Below, one piece after another: positions 12,402 through 25,467 of a stretch of DNA of 64,000 bases. How positions within the stretch are numbered: position 1 is the first letter of the stretch; every line of letters begins with the position of its first letter. The stretch covers positions 4,078,700-4,142,699 of the forward strand of contig CM063245.1 in assembly GCA_032158295.1 (NCBI GenBank), written 5' to 3'. This stretch comes from Pycnopodia helianthoides (taxonomy: Eukaryota; Echinodermata; Asteroidea; Forcipulatida; Asteriidae). Both the position numbers and the translations under genes were made by a program. Under the pieces are notes generated by a model. It saw only the letters and a program-made list of their open reading frames with translations, ran no database searches and was not told the DNA's origin.

Positions 12402-12749
12402 TTAAAGGTATTGTACACTTTTGGTAACACCTCAACATCAGTGTCTACATTTTGTGTGATTAAACATATGCATGAACAAACAAACCTGTGAAAGTTTGAG
12501 CTAAATTGGTAATCGAGGTCACGAGAAAATAGTGAAAAGAGATCTTATGTGTTTTCTGTTTTTTTCAAATTAATTATCGCGCGCGATAATTACTACTGTT
12601 TTTACTCGTTTCTCAGAAACGATAGCATTTTAGGCAGAACTATTGTAAGGAACCCTTTCTACCATTACTTACTTTAAATCATGTAAGTTATGTGTGAATC
12701 TGTGAACATTGTGTTTTTCGATCTTACCAATAGTGTACAGGGCCTTTAA
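12402..12749 (+). mobile_element. Family B MITE
   Basis: Left end TTTAAAGGTATTGTACACTT, right end GTGTACAGGGCCTTTAA. The interior has the palindromic ATCGCGCGCGAT and TTTCTCAGAAACGATAGC. It abuts a family C element, and the two share the TTTAAA at about 12748. Confidence 0.85.
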
Positions 12750-13126
12750 AGGCAGGATTGGTAATTGTCAACGACTAGTATCCTCACTTGGTGTATCCCA
12801 ACATATACATAAAATAACGTAACAAACCTGTGCAAATTTGGGCTCGATTGGTCATCGAAGTTGCAAGAAAATAATGAAAGAAAAAACACCCTTGTTGCAT
12901 TAATATAGAGCTGTGCTTTCAAATGCCTGAGAGAAGCCTTTCTCAGAGTCAAATATTTTAGTGAGGAATTATTTCTTTCCCCAAAACTACATTACTTCAG
13001 TTCAGAGGGAGTCGTTTCTCACAATGTTTTATACTATCAGCAGCTCTCAGGTGCTCCTTACCAAGTTTTTATGGTAATGTATTTCTTGAGTAATTACCAA
13101 AAGTATTCACTGCTTTTAAAAGGCTT
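12746..13126 (+). mobile_element. Family C MITE
   Basis: It starts TTTAAAGGCAGGATTGGTAA and ends TTACCAAAAGTATTCACTGC. The interior is alignable with the better copy at 20971-21360, for example AGAAAATAATGAAAGAAAAA and GTTTCTCACAATGTTTTATA. Confidence 0.75.
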
Positions 13127-15388
13127 TTTTTGTCTCTTTCTTTTCTTTTTTGCTAGAGCACATGCATAACAAAATAATGTAAGGTTGAGTTTTCTATATG
13201 AGCAAGTTTTACGTTCATTTTCTATACAGGTAGGCCTATCCTCCTGCAATTTATTTTCTATTGTGGCTATTATGTCAATATTGTGCAGGCAATCCAATCG
13301 GGCAACCCTATTCACGAGCACTAGCAATTTCACACTAATTTCCTCTTGTTATTGCTTCCTTGTCAACTTTTTGTGTAGCTTTCGTCTTGTGAAAACATGA
13401 CCGGTCTCAAGATGATGTGAATATAGACGAATTAAGAACAAGTGCATGAATAATATTCATAAAAAGGACAAATCAGATGTGCAGTTCTGGGAAAGACTCA
13501 TACTAATTGTTTTCATGAATTTAAATGAGTGTCATGTGATCATAAAGAAAAACACGCCAGGGCCCAATTTCATGGCTCTGCTTACCGCGGAATTCTGCAA
13601 TACGGCCCGTGGAATCATTCAGTCACCGTAAAGTGTAAAATTCCGCGGGAACAGAGCCATGAAATTGGGCCCTGGCGTGTTTTACTTCGGAAAGAGTCGC
13701 GAAAAATAAGATATAATCGTACTGTAAAGCTCCGTGGAGACATGGATATATGAGCAGACATTGGACATCCAAAGCAAAATGCTTGGTGGTCTTTTTATTT
13801 GACTTTATCATTGAAAATCGCACCTGATAAATGAAATGGAAATCATATTTAAAACTTGAACATTAGCCAACCTTTGGCACTTTAATTGTTGGAAGCTTTG
13901 TAATTATATTAATATTTTCATGAATGTGTCATTAAAAATTAACAAACTACTGTTTTGTGACCACTTGGAGAAATAGTGGCCTCGTCCCACGAACCCTTGC
14001 TCTTTGCACACAAAAAAAATGGCAATCACTTTTCCTCATGTAAGATGTATGATATAATGTTTATTTGGGGGCTGCCGCGAATTCCCTAAGCGCTACACAG
14101 CGTGATAACATATCGGGTACTGTAATTGGATTGTTTTTTAAAGATCGCGGACAATCTCAAGTATCCGGGGGAAAAAGGTGTCCTCAAAACTATCAACATG
14201 TCGTAGCAGAAATGAGGAGAGGACGAAAGAAATCCGAGGTCACGAAAGGGTACTCTCAATGGATAATCAAACAGCCATGGAAATATAATTAAATTGTATA
14301 ATTCAAAAGGCCTTCAAATTTATTATGTTAGCTCATGAAAAAACTTGTGTCCGTACAAATTGAGGTTGAATTTTGATTTCAAGGGATGTGCTCTGGCCCG
14401 AAGGTGATGTTTTTGCCGCATCGACGAGTGATGTGTTCACGGCCAGTAAGACACAGCAATGTTTTCCCCCGTGTTGTCGTCAAAACACTGTGGTGAGCTT
14501 AAAATCCGTATCTGAACGGCACTCCATCATGCGGATTAGTTCTAACTCCAATCTTGGCATTACGGTGCAAACAAAATCGCTTACGCGCCGTAAAAACGGA
14601 CTGTTTGCCGGAAGGCACTTATATACCTGCACCTGCCAACAGCGCGTTCTTATAGCCGTGTAAGATAGTAATTTCATGTATTGAATATTGAAGGACACTT
14701 TCAACATTCTTTGGATGGGGATTACGTTCAGATTTAATTTGGTTTGCATTGGTCAGATTCATAATACTTGATTGGACTTTACCACTATTAGACAAGAATC
14801 ATCCACAAACATTGCACGCAGATTTTTAAAAAACAGTATCACACGCCAACGAAATAACTCCTATATTTACAATCGGACAAATGAACTTGGTGTAAATTTA
14901 TACTATTGTTTACCAATCGCCTTGAGATAGGTTTCCGACGTCAGAAACGGAGCCTTTTTTGTGACCCAAAAATTATATTGAATATTCCAGGAAGTCTTGA
15001 CAAGACAGTTTCTGTTAGAACGTCATTATAAAATGCAAGGTCATAACAAACAAAGCCATATAAATGTACCCATTGATAGCGATATGTCCATGACTACAAG
15101 AAAGAACTCATGGAGGGAAAACCAAAACAATATCAGATATAACACGACTTTACGTCAATGAGCAAAAAAAGTGGATCCTTGTGCGTTTAAAACTTTAAAA
15201 ATTCCTGGTCGTAAGTGATCTAGTGCTGGGTCCGGGCCAATGTCAGGCAGAAATAAGCTATAACATAATCTTACTCTTAGTTTATATTATATTATTTGAA
15301 AATTATAAACTTATACAGAGCATTTTGAGAGCAATGTGAACTTGCTTTTACTATTGTTAGTATTGGTGATAAGAACTCTTATTCCTAT
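13127..15388. other. Gene-poor spacer
   Basis: No coding region recognised. It contains the hairpin element at 13549-13683, the dispersed repeat at 14172-14296 and unremarkable AT-rich DNA. Confidence 0.4.
13549..13683. mobile_element. Short hairpin MITE with 32-bp perfect inverted ends
   Basis: Positions 13549-13580 and 13652-13683 are exact inverted copies, starting AAAACACGCCAGGGCCCAAT. Weaker pairing continues inward across CCGCGGAATT. The termini include GGGCCCAATTTCATG, which resembles family G ends. Confidence 0.85.
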
Positions 15389-15782
15389 TTAAAGGAACAT
15401 TACAGAATTGGTAAGAAAAAAACTTGTAAAATATACTTTTTGATCACAGATTTACATAAAACTTACACGGTCTAATGATGATGATAGTACAAAACATCCC
15501 TTAAAATATTTCTGTCTGAAATGCCATATTTGATGAGAAATGAACAAACTAATTTTCCGATTGGAGTTTATCGCTCAGTGAGCGTTTTATTAATTTGTTG
15601 AATCTATATGATTTCATGCAAATGTGTAATCGGTTTTTCACTATTTTCTCGTGACCCAGATGGCCGATCGTTCTCAAACTTCTACAGGTTTGTCAGTTTG
15701 TGTATATGGTGGATTACAAAAAGTACTTACACTGTCAGCAACTGTTTTGTTAGTAAAAACCAATTCTGTAATGTCCCTTTAA
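15389..15782 (+). mobile_element. Family A MITE
   Basis: TTTAAAGGAACATTACAGAA at the left and TTCTGTAATGTCCCTTTAA at the right. One substitution breaks the right terminus. The interior is full length and colinear with other copies. Confidence 0.85.
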
Positions 15783-17204
15783 TAATCATGTCCAACTGCC
15801 ACGTATCACAACAACTGACCAAATAGATTCACACATTAAATGCAGCATTATTCTCATCCTCTGGATTGAAATTCTTTGCCACAGTACTTGTTATCAAGTG
15901 TATCGAAATAATATTAACTTGTTATCAATCTTGGAAATCGAAAACGGTTTGATTCGATAGAGATACATAATGATGTAAAGAGGTTTGCAGTAATACCATA
16001 ATTTCATTTATTCAATATTACATGTCTCTACCGATGCCCAAACAGTTATGACCGTTTTGCATAACATTTCTTCATAATAATTTCGTGTTTACCACATGCA
16101 TAACTTATCGTTTACTTAGCACGGTGGCAAAATCATTTCACAACAACAACTTGATATTGAGGAGCGCGTCAGATGGGTGCGTCCGCCCAACCCGCACAGG
16201 GGCGCACTGCTGCCGTTTGGCACACACGTAATAAGAAGTTTAACACAAGCATGAAAACCCCATTGGGGGGACAACGATCGCTGCAGTATTAACAAGACGT
16301 GATGACGGTGCTGCCAATCGGTCGATCGTCCCTTGTTTCATGTCAAGTGTTGTCACGTGTGTTTTATAATACATCAGATATCAAAACATAATTCTCCGTA
16401 CGACAATTTGATTCATTTTAATGAAGAAAACTCACTTTTCGGCATGGCTTGAAAAATATATTGGGAAAAGGAAGAAGACTGTGGCTGCTTGCCATCTCTC
16501 AAGGGCCTTGAAGAAGTAGCTCACGGTAGACTAATCAAATAAATCTCCGGTCCTCGCTAACTCGGGAAGCACGGCAAGGAAGAAGATTGTTAAAGGTATG
16601 ATCTGCTTTGAAAGGATTCGAAAAACTGATCTTTATATTCTTATTTTGTTTTGAGTTTCTATTAAGTTTATCCCACTTTAATAGGCCTTTTAAACGAGGA
16701 GGCCCGTGAACAGAAAAACAATTTATGGTCGATTCATAATCTACGAGATTACTTGGTCCAAAGCTTGTCGCCGCATGCTCCGGTAGGCGTAAAGCAATTG
16801 TTTAATGGGCAAAATTGAATCTCATATACAGGTTTAAAATTATATACGGAGGCCCACGCCATACCGGCTGTTGCCCTGCTCTTGGCCTCGGGGCCCCTTT
16901 AAAAGTTCCAGACGAGTAGACTTTCATATGCAGTGCCCTTTGAAAAAGAAAAAAGGCCTTGCCCTTTCAAATGTATAATTCCATGCCTGCCATAAATCGA
17001 ATGGGAAGTAAGACCGCTCAATGTAGAATACTTCAGCGCAGGAACGGAAATTTAAGCAAAACTTGCATGCGCCATGTACTTGACTTTTTTGGAGATGCAC
17101 GTTAATTTTGAGTACAATTAACTGCAAATTAACCCACCAAATCTGTGTATTTTAAGACAACGTCGTGACAAAAGAATAAGAGACTGTCCAAACATGTACT
17201 ATTA
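15783..17204. other. Spacer with a family F-like fragment
   Basis: No gene recognised. Around 16850-16990 a stretch resembles family F: GTTGCCCTGCTCTTGGCCTC, then GCCTTGCCCTTTCAAA, ending AATTCCATGCCTG. The rest shows no structure I can name. Confidence 0.45.
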
Positions 17205-18190
17205 TCCTCAAAGGTAACTCGACCAAATTTGGTTCCGACGTCCTGACTTCCTCAAATTGGATCAAGCAGCTCTTCCTGATTCACCTTCTCTCTGATATGA
17301 ACTCTCTAAACCCAGTTTGGTCCCGTCTTGGTTGATTCCAATTGGGTCAAGTACTCTTCCCAAGATGTCTCTCTGTCATGCACTCTCAAACCCAACTGGG
17401 GTCCATGCAACGTCCCGATTGTCTCAAGTCGTGTCAAGCACCTCTTTACCTGCCTTCTCTCTGACACCTGCATGCACTCTCAAACTTGATTTGGTTGTCT
17501 GCTGTCCTTGGTTAGACTTAATAATTCAAAAAGGCCGAGCAACTCTTCTTTACCAGCCTCCTCCATGACGTACACTCTCAAACCTAATTTGGTTCTGCTG
17601 TCTTGGTAGTCTCAAATCACGCCAGGCAACTCTTCTTTACCAGCCTTTTCTGTGACCTGCACCCTCATATCAAACTTGGTTTTACTGTCTTGGTTGACTC
17701 AGATTGAGTGCAAGCAACTCTTCTTTACCCGCCCTTTCTCTCACCTGCACCATCAAACCCAATTTGGTTCTGCTGTCTCGGTCGACTCAAATCGGGTCAA
17801 GCAATTCTTCTTTAAACCAGTCTTCTCTATGACCTGCACCCTCAAACCAAATTTGGATCCACTCAGTTGACTCAGATCGAGTCAAGCAACTCTTCTTTAC
17901 CCGCCCTTTCTCTCACCTGCACCCTCAAACCCAAGTTGGATCTGCTGTCTCGGTCGACTCAAATCGGGTCAAGCAATTCTTCTTTAAACCAGTCTTCTCT
18001 ATGACCTGCACCCTCAAACCAAATTTGGATCCACTCAGTTGACTCAGATCGAGTCAAGCAACTCTTCTTTATACCCGCCTTCTCCTGTACCGCGCTAAAA
18101 CCAAATTTGGTTCTGTATCGGGCTGACTCAAATCGGTCAAGCAACCCTTACTTGACTTGCTTTCTCTCTGACCTGCTCTCAAACTTAGGC
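17205..18190. repeat. Minisatellite, about 85-90-bp unit, about 11 copies
   Basis: Each unit carries CAAACCCAATTTGGTTCTG, then GACTCAAATCGGGTCAAGCA, then CTTCTTTACC and CTGACCTGCACCCT. A higher-order duplication of about 172 bp is visible: 17778-17900 is nearly identical to 17950-18072. Open frames through it are periodic and not genes. Confidence 0.9.
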
Positions 18191-20970
18191 TGAAACTTAT
18201 TATAACCGTAAGCTACTATAACGTTGGCCCTTCCTTTGTGCGAACAGTGTCTCCAATCATGAGCACGGCCAATCTCCAAGGAGCTTAAATTTATAATATA
18301 ATATTGCTTAGCACTGAATAAAGTTAAAATAATTTTACATCAGCTTAATTCGCTCAGCCCAGGGCACACAAGCTTGCTTAAGAAAAGAAAATTGTCTTAA
18401 GCACAAAACAAAGTTGTTCATCGTTGTGTTAGTGTCATAGCGACTTCATGAATCCCTGCAGTGTGCCTATCAGCTGCTCTATTAAATTCAGCTTATGCAG
18501 GATTCGAGTTTTTACGGACAAAAACAATGAGCAGAGGAATCTGTGTCATTGTTTTAAACTCAGTCCTCCATTGTTTAGGTTTTTAGTGCACTACACGAAT
18601 AGCAAACAAAGGACAAGTTTGAAATTGTTAACATATTTCTGTGTGAACGAACATAACAATACAAACTGTTTTCTGTTTCGTTCTTGTCTATTTATTTTGT
18701 CATTTATTAGTCGCGTTGTCATTGAAACACACCTTCCAAAAGGCGAGTGAAACGGTACAACCTACCTGTTCTTATCACATGAGCGCGTCAAGGCAGAGCA
18801 CACTGATAACATCTCACGGTAAACAAGAGCATGACCGCGCCAATCAGTCAAAGAAAACGCAATCTGTCAGCTGAGGGTTCCAATCGCATAAACACTCATC
18901 AACCTGCGGTCCATACTTTCCCTTGCCAGAAAACACGATCAAAAAAAAAAAAAACGATCAAAATATCACCTCCTGAAAATGAGTTCACCAAAGAATAGCG
19001 AAGCGACACAATTCAACACTTCCTATCGGTGTGCTGTTTTTCGGTCACTTTTCATGTATCATCTTACACGTCCAGCCTCGTCGTACAAAGGCTTTGCTGT
19101 GCAAGTGAGCTGCGACTGTGTACATTGACTGTAGTATAGACGTGCTGTTCCTCACCCGCTTCGATGCGAGGTATGAATATGAATGTCTTAAGTCTACCTA
19201 TGAATATGTATTTTTCTACTGACGTATAGAGGATGGTTGAAAGTACTGTAACACATTATTTCTGGTTCGTCTGCTTTACTTTCGCCGATCATGTTATACC
19301 ACTGCGCTCGTAAACTATTTTAAAAATACATTATTAAAAATAATAATAAAAAGCTTTTGTTACTTTAAGAATAACTACAATTTTTGACAAAGTGACAAAG
19401 AGCAATACAAGGCTTGTATACAATGCATATGTTTTTATTATGAAGATCCACGTTGCCTCGGTGTTGTCAAAATCTCATATTATTTGTTTTGAGTCCGATT
19501 GCATAAAACGGCATGCGTCCTGCATAAACATTATGCTCATGACCAGAGACAGAGGAGGGTGGTGAGATCGAAGACAAAATAAAACTATATGGGTTTGTTT
19601 TCATAATTAAAACATCTGTTGTGCTTATTCTGTATAACCCATAGAAGACTGTTTGGAAAAATTCATAATGTGCATGGTTCAGTGCATAATCTAAGAAAAT
19701 AACAAACTAATACAGGTCTACTTCTTGCACTTCTTGCAAAATTTATGGTTTCTCTTGGTAAAGTGAAAAGCCAACTCACTAAAATAAAAACACAACAACA
19801 AAAAAAACAAAAACAAAAAACAAAACAAAAACAAACAAACACCCCAGCAACAAAAAACAAAAAAGCCCCGAAAAACAAATAAATAAAATGCTTCTTGCTC
19901 CACTGCACGAAGTTGTTGTCCCGAGTAAATAAAACTGCCCCAAATGAATAATTATAATATACCTCATCTGAGTGAGTGAAGATAACTTACCCCCCCTCCC
20001 CCTTTCCACCACCCTCACCCCCCCCCCCTCCACGCACCTCCGATGAGTACACCAATTGATGTGCGCAGCCGGCAATGACGAGCTGATAATCGACCCGTAT
20101 TATTTTCACAGGACTGGATTTCACTGACGGTGACGGTAACGTCTGGCAACGTCCAGGGGCGGCAATCCATACCGTCGCCTTATTTCGATTTCCCCGCAGG
20201 GTGGGTGAGTGAGATCGACGGGATGCGTGATGTATACGTGCACTGGATACAGTAATGAGGCAGGGAAGCTGAATCTGGAATACAGTAATGTAGGAAGTGA
20301 ACACTTGTTGCAAAGACTTTATTACGAGTGCGTACTGGAGGGTGGTCTCTCGTTGCACTTTCCAATTAAAACCCACCTCAAACATTTACTGTGAACGCTG
20401 CGTTCACTCACACACGTCTAAGGATCAGGAACATGCCAAGTACCAATCATCATCAAGATGTACAGCACAGAAATTGGTTAAATCCACAAAAATCTTGCTT
20501 AGCTGTAGCAGATGCCCAGCCAAACTGCCACTTATTACGTGCGTCTGTTGCCACTGGTTCCCCTCTAGTCTTTGGTTAGCAAATTTATCAAGCAAGATGT
20601 AATGCATATAGCAGCTTTATGAAATAATTATTGGGTTCAGAATTGGATTTAATAGGTCAAGTGGGTCAAAAGTCAGAACCCAGCACGTTCATTAAATCAC
20701 TTTTTCGTACGGTAACGATTTAACATCGATTGATGTAAAAAGCAACCATTGTCATGTGCTTTTTCTGCGTATAGGCGACCCTAGAAATCGGGGCCACGTG
20801 AAGCTGTTTAGTTCGGGTATTTCCAATCCACAGAGGGCGTAAGACACCATCACAGTCGATTAAAGATTGCATCTGGATCGACAAGATAACAATTAATAGG
20901 TATCAGCGGAGATGCCATATGTACGGTATCAGACCTGTTAGTCTGGGGGTCGGGGAGATAGGGGGAAAGC
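18191..20970. other. Gene-poor spacer
   Basis: No exon recognised. It contains an A-rich CAAAAA run at 19795-19870 and a poly-C tract near 20012-20030. Several ORFs of 60-130 codons overlap these and look like chance. Confidence 0.4.
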
Positions 20971-21360
20971 TTAAAGACACTGGACACCTTTGGTAATTGT
21001 CAAAGACCAGTCTTCTCACTTGGTGTATCTCAACATATGGATAAAATAACAAACCTGTAAAAACTTGAGCTCAATTGGTCGTCAAAGTTGCGAGATAACT
21101 ATGAAAGAAAAAACACCCTTGTCACACGAAGTTGTGTGCTTTCAGGTGGTTGATTTCGAGACCTCAAAATCTAATTCTGAGGTCTCGAAATCAAATTCGT
21201 GGAAAATTACTTCTTTCTCGAAAACTTTGTCACTTCAGAGGGAGCCGTTTCTCACAATGTTTTATACTGTCAACCTCTCCCCATTACTCGTTACCAAGTA
21301 AGATTTTATGCTAATAATTATTTTGAGTAATTACCAATAGTGTCCATAACTGCCTTTAAA
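20971..21360 (+). mobile_element. Family C MITE, best copy
   Basis: Left end TTAAAGACACTGGACACCTT, right end ACTGCCTTTAAA. The interior carries the core shared with families A and B (GAGCTCAATTGGTCGTCAA) and a local inverted pair TTTCGAGACCTCAAAATC / CTGAGGTCTCGAAATC. Confidence 0.8.
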
Positions 21361-23327
21361 TTAAAGGGGCAATTTAACGGGCCAAACATTGATCTTTCAT
21401 GTAATGTTGTACTGCTGAAAATGCATTAACTACCACAGTGACAGACTTATAACCTTACGGTGTTATTCTTGAGCTGGTGTAACGCGAACATAATTGCATT
21501 AATGTGGGTGCAATGGTTTGCAGTTAAATTCAATTCCGGCCGTTGGGAAAAATTGAAGTGGGCATTTGGGCGAGGAGGCAAATGGAGTAGGGCAAAGAAA
21601 GTAATTGAGGGGCGTTTGCCCCCCCCCCGCACCAATAAGACGCAACACCTCGTTGATTTCGTCTATTTCGTGTCGCTGTACATTTTCTGTGAAACAAATT
21701 ATTTATAATAATGAAAGTAGTTACCAGTATCGTGGAATATAGAAAAATAACGTCTGTAATTTATCTGTTAATTTTATTAATTGTGTATCAACCTTGTTTT
21801 AATCACTGGACAATCGAGTTAACTTATGTTAATGAACTTGCAAAATAAAATATAAAAGTTATCTTTTAGAAAACCCATTAAAAAATATTTAAAAACTGGT
21901 TCAAAACACCAATCCATTAAGCTCTGCCCCCGTACGTGTTGACCGATCAAGGGGTGTGGTTTAATGGATTGATCTATCTATTTACCAGTAACCTTACAAT
22001 CCTAAACAGTTTTAAACCAATAGTCATACTTGGTGGTAGTATAGTCGACTCCGAGTTGATACTTTGTTGTGGAAGAGTAAATTATCACGGGTTGAATGTA
22101 TTGTAAATAAGACTAATCAGCTTGCACAGATTCTTGTTCAGGAAGTACGTCATGCGTGCAGTGCTTGCAGTGTGAGTGTGATGCATGATGAGACTGAGCA
22201 TGGGACTGAGCATTAACGTTAACGATACGTTTGCCCATCCCAGCGCCTTTGGTTTTAAGGCAAGGCGCTGGGAACGAGCGAATCCGACACCCAGCGATTG
22301 GTTTACGGACCGATCCTACCGCCTCTAAATGAGCCTGACCAATCACAGCCGCAACTGCGCGTCCAAAATGTTTGCCCTTTATCAGCTCTGTGACTGGATG
22401 GTCGAGGGGCGGTGACGCACGTGTTGTTAGCACGTGGTGCTGTTGCTACGATAGTTGCTGTGGTGGGTTGGGCTTAACTAACTATTATCTTTTCACTTCA
22501 AAACCAAGATAAACCTTAAGAAATTTGTGAGTATAATAGTATCTACTTTACACATAATACGTTGTGTGTTAACATAATATGCAAATCAAATTGCAAAAAA
22601 AAATCTATATGCTGTTTGTAATTTCTTTATAATATTTAACAATAAAATCTGCAATTTTATCTTAAAATTTTAAACACTTTGCATAATTAGCACTTACTGT
22701 CAAACGGTGTCAAGTACACAGGTCACATGATAACAAATGTACATTATATCATTTAGAGGTAGACAACAAATCAATTTATGCCTAACAGACAGAAAAATGT
22801 GGTATAGTACAATAAAATTGAGGCCATTAATGTTTTCTTGATGTTAACACAGCCGCTCTTGAAGCAAGAACATACACAAACCCTTCAGTGAGCGCTGGTA
22901 ACACTAAATCAAAGCAGATTTTACCTTTTCACTGTTTTCTCCAAAGTGCAATGCCCTGGGGGAGTCAAAGTCCGTGATATCCTAGACTGGACCATAATTA
23001 TGTCTGAGAAGGGGTTCAAGTCCTAAGGGTGTTTTTGAGGGGAAAATATTGTTACACACATACTTCGTGCACAATTATTATGGTACAGACACCGGACCAT
23101 GATCGGACCTAACCAGATCTCCCTCTAATAAAGTGGAGCCATCTGTTCTTTGTGGCAGGCTTCCAGATGTCTTTCTGACAGCCTATGCTAGGTTCTAAGG
23201 TTTCCAACACCCCTCCCCTCTGCCATTCACACTTGTTGGCTTACTGGGGAGCCAGTACCTAGTGGAACCTTCCTTTAAGTGTGTAATTCCATGGGGCTAT
23301 TCCTCACTTTAAGGAAGTAGCATGGCT
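21361..23327. other. Spacer and likely 3' UTR of the downstream minus-strand gene
   Basis: No further gene recognised. 22113-22272 is a dispersed repeat, listed separately. The part next to 23328 should be the 3' UTR of the membrane-protein gene, but I cannot place a poly(A) site. Confidence 0.4.
22113..22272. repeat. Dispersed repeat with CCCAGCGCCTT hairpin
   Basis: The hairpin CCCAGCGCCTTTGGTTTTAA...GGCGCTGGG ends this block. An inverted relative lies at 51349-51560, sharing GCGTGCAGTGCTTGCA-type sequence and the same hairpin. An ORF across it at 22113-22433 is therefore repeat-derived. Confidence 0.7.
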
Positions 23328-25159
23328 TTATTGTGGTGTGTAGGTATTCCCTGCGCTTATGGCGTCCTCGTAAGATGGCGGTGGGGGTAGTTCCTCTTCT
23401 GTGAGGGGCGCCCCCATCGGCGGATATGCAGGATCTTGTAATGTTCCTCCAATGGTAGAATGATACCCAGGAGGTGTCTGTGCTGGAGCCCCTGCCAGCC
23501 AAGGTGAAGCTGAAGATGCAGTGTCTTCCATAGCGTCATTAAATGATGGAGGTGGGTCGTAGTTAAATATACCTCCCAGGGGACTGCAGCAGAATAAGGA
23601 GATCAAAATACAATATAAGGCCAAATGATAATTAAAAACATGGTTAGCGTCCCCGCCTGCTTTCTTTTAAGAGGCCGCCTCCTTTTTTTTCTTTTTTTTA
23701 AGGATCAATTATTACCATGTCTTACGAAAAAAAAATCAATAAATAAAATACATAACAACGTATTTTCTTTACTATAGCACACCGAAAAAACCACCGAAAA
23801 AGCTGGCATCCATCTTGAAAAATAGCCCGGCCGGTTGTCTTGAAAATGTGTCGGGCGGCCATTTAAAAAAAAAACGCCTCCCTCTTTTTTTCAAAAAGGC
23901 AGGACGCCAATCATGTTTTTTCTTTTATTTTGCCTAATGTTCATCAGTATAAAAACGAAAAATGCGGGAAACAAAAATGACGATTAAATGATTCTCATTC
24001 AAATCATTTGAAAGAAGACAAACTTGAAGAATGCTTCTTATGCTTTGTCTTTACATCTTCAATCGCTTTAAGTTGTGTAAGTAAAATACTAACAAGTTTC
24101 AAAACTGCAGATTGATGAGCCTCTGCGATCGTAGTACCATTAGTGGCTTTAAAGGTATTATACAGGATTGGTAGAGCTGACCAAACAGTCGCAAACAAAG
24201 TTCATATTTTGTGTGATTAACCATATACATAAAATACCAAACCTGTGAAAATTTGAGCTCAATTGGTCATCGAGGTCACGAGAAAATAGTGAAAAGAGAC
24301 CTTATGTGTTTTCTGTTTTTCAAACATCGAGTTTATTGTCGCGCGCGATAAAAGCTAATGTTTTTTTCATTTCTCAGAAACGATAGCATTTTAGGCAGAA
24401 ATATTTTTAGGAACCCTTTCTACCATTACTTACTTTAAATCATGTAAGTTATGTGTGAATCTGTGAACATTTGTGTTAGTTTCGATCTTACCAATAGTGT
24501 ACAGGGCCTTTAAGGCGCTCTGATATTTTGATGTATAATTGGGTTTTTCAATGGATGGAATCCACAATGAAAAACAATTCTGTCGAGTCTCTCTTCTCAC
24601 ACTAAAACATGGTTAAAATGACTTACCCATTTGCTGAACTTGCTTCGTCAACTGTTGAGAATTCAGTTATGACCACTCCGCCGGTAGCTGTAGCTGGTGG
24701 TGGCGCTTCAGGGTCGTCGACCGCCCCTTCTCGCCGGGCCGCCCGGGTCCGTGCAAGGTTTGTCACATAAGGCACCCCAATTATCATTAAAAACATGAAC
24801 GTGCTTGTTATCGCCACCGGTATAGGGACGGCCGGAACTGCAAACCCTACGATTGATAACGACAGTAAGACCAAAGTGACTACCGCGCACCCGAACCATG
24901 GTGGTAGTCGGCAAGTGTTGCCGCCGGTCGATGACGATGAGGTGGTTGAGCTGATGGTTACCACGGTGGCTTGATTGCCCGGGGCACCTGTTGGATGACG
25001 CTGCTGCTGACTGAACAACGACCCAAGCCCCACTACACGGGTAACATTGTGGTGAGTGCGGTGGTGGTGGTGAGTGCGACGACGGCGGCGATGCTGGTGT
25101 CGGTGGTGGTGGACTCGGTGCCTCCGGGCGGCGGCGCGGCGTCTCGTCCCAGTCCCCAT
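23328..25159 (-). CDS. Two-pass membrane protein with C-terminal PPxY motif, two exons
   Basis: Exon 1 is 25159-24627 and exon 2 is 23583-23328. The GTAAGT donor and CTGCAG acceptor join in phase to give 262 codons plus TAA. An in-frame TAA lies 18 nt upstream of the ATG, so the start is well supported. The N-terminus is Arg/His-rich (residues 6-37), then a Ser/Thr stretch, then two hydrophobic segments at about 90-110 and 113-132 separated by a short Pro-rich turn. The C-terminal half is Pro-rich and acidic, with DPPPSF near 187-192 and PPPPSYEDA near 244-252. PPxY motifs are known ligands of WW domains such as those in NEDD4-family ubiquitin ligases; that use here is inferred. Both termini are probably cytosolic. 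I do not recognise the family, and the intron (about 1 kb) holds a family B MITE. Confidence 0.75.
24148..24514 (+). mobile_element. Family B MITE in the intron of the PPxY gene
   Basis: Left end TTTAAAGGTATTATACAGGA, right end GTGTACAGGGCCTTTAA. The interior has CGAGGTCACGAGAAAATAGT and TCGCGCGCGATAAAAG. A few bases near the left end differ from other copies. Confidence 0.8.
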
Positions 25160-25467
25160 GCTTAATCCTATTTTTTACTCGCTTAAAACAAAAAAGTACG
25201 GCGGCTTAGTAAAAGTTCAGTCCAATGATGCCCACCATACTATTGACAAAACAACCGGAAATGCGTCACTTATTACGAAGAGAATACAGATAGCTAGCTT
25301 TAGGAAGTTGCACTTCGCTCCTGCAGAAAATAAATGTAAAAGAAATTAATTCATTAAACAGCAAAAGTTGTTGAGCATGACACCCTGCACGCGCGCACAC
25401 ATGGTCGAAACTAATTATACTTCATAACAACGAATGCTTAGATGTCAATCTTAAAATTCGCTGATAT

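Noticed and set aside
22113..22433. 106-codon minus-strand ORF
   Set aside because: Most of it overlaps a dispersed repeat with an inverted copy at 51349, so the frame is repeat-derived.
24623..25165. Plus-strand ORFs opposite the PPxY gene (24971-25349)
   Set aside because: They are antisense shadows of a GC-rich exon; the minus-strand model has the in-phase intron and the upstream stop.
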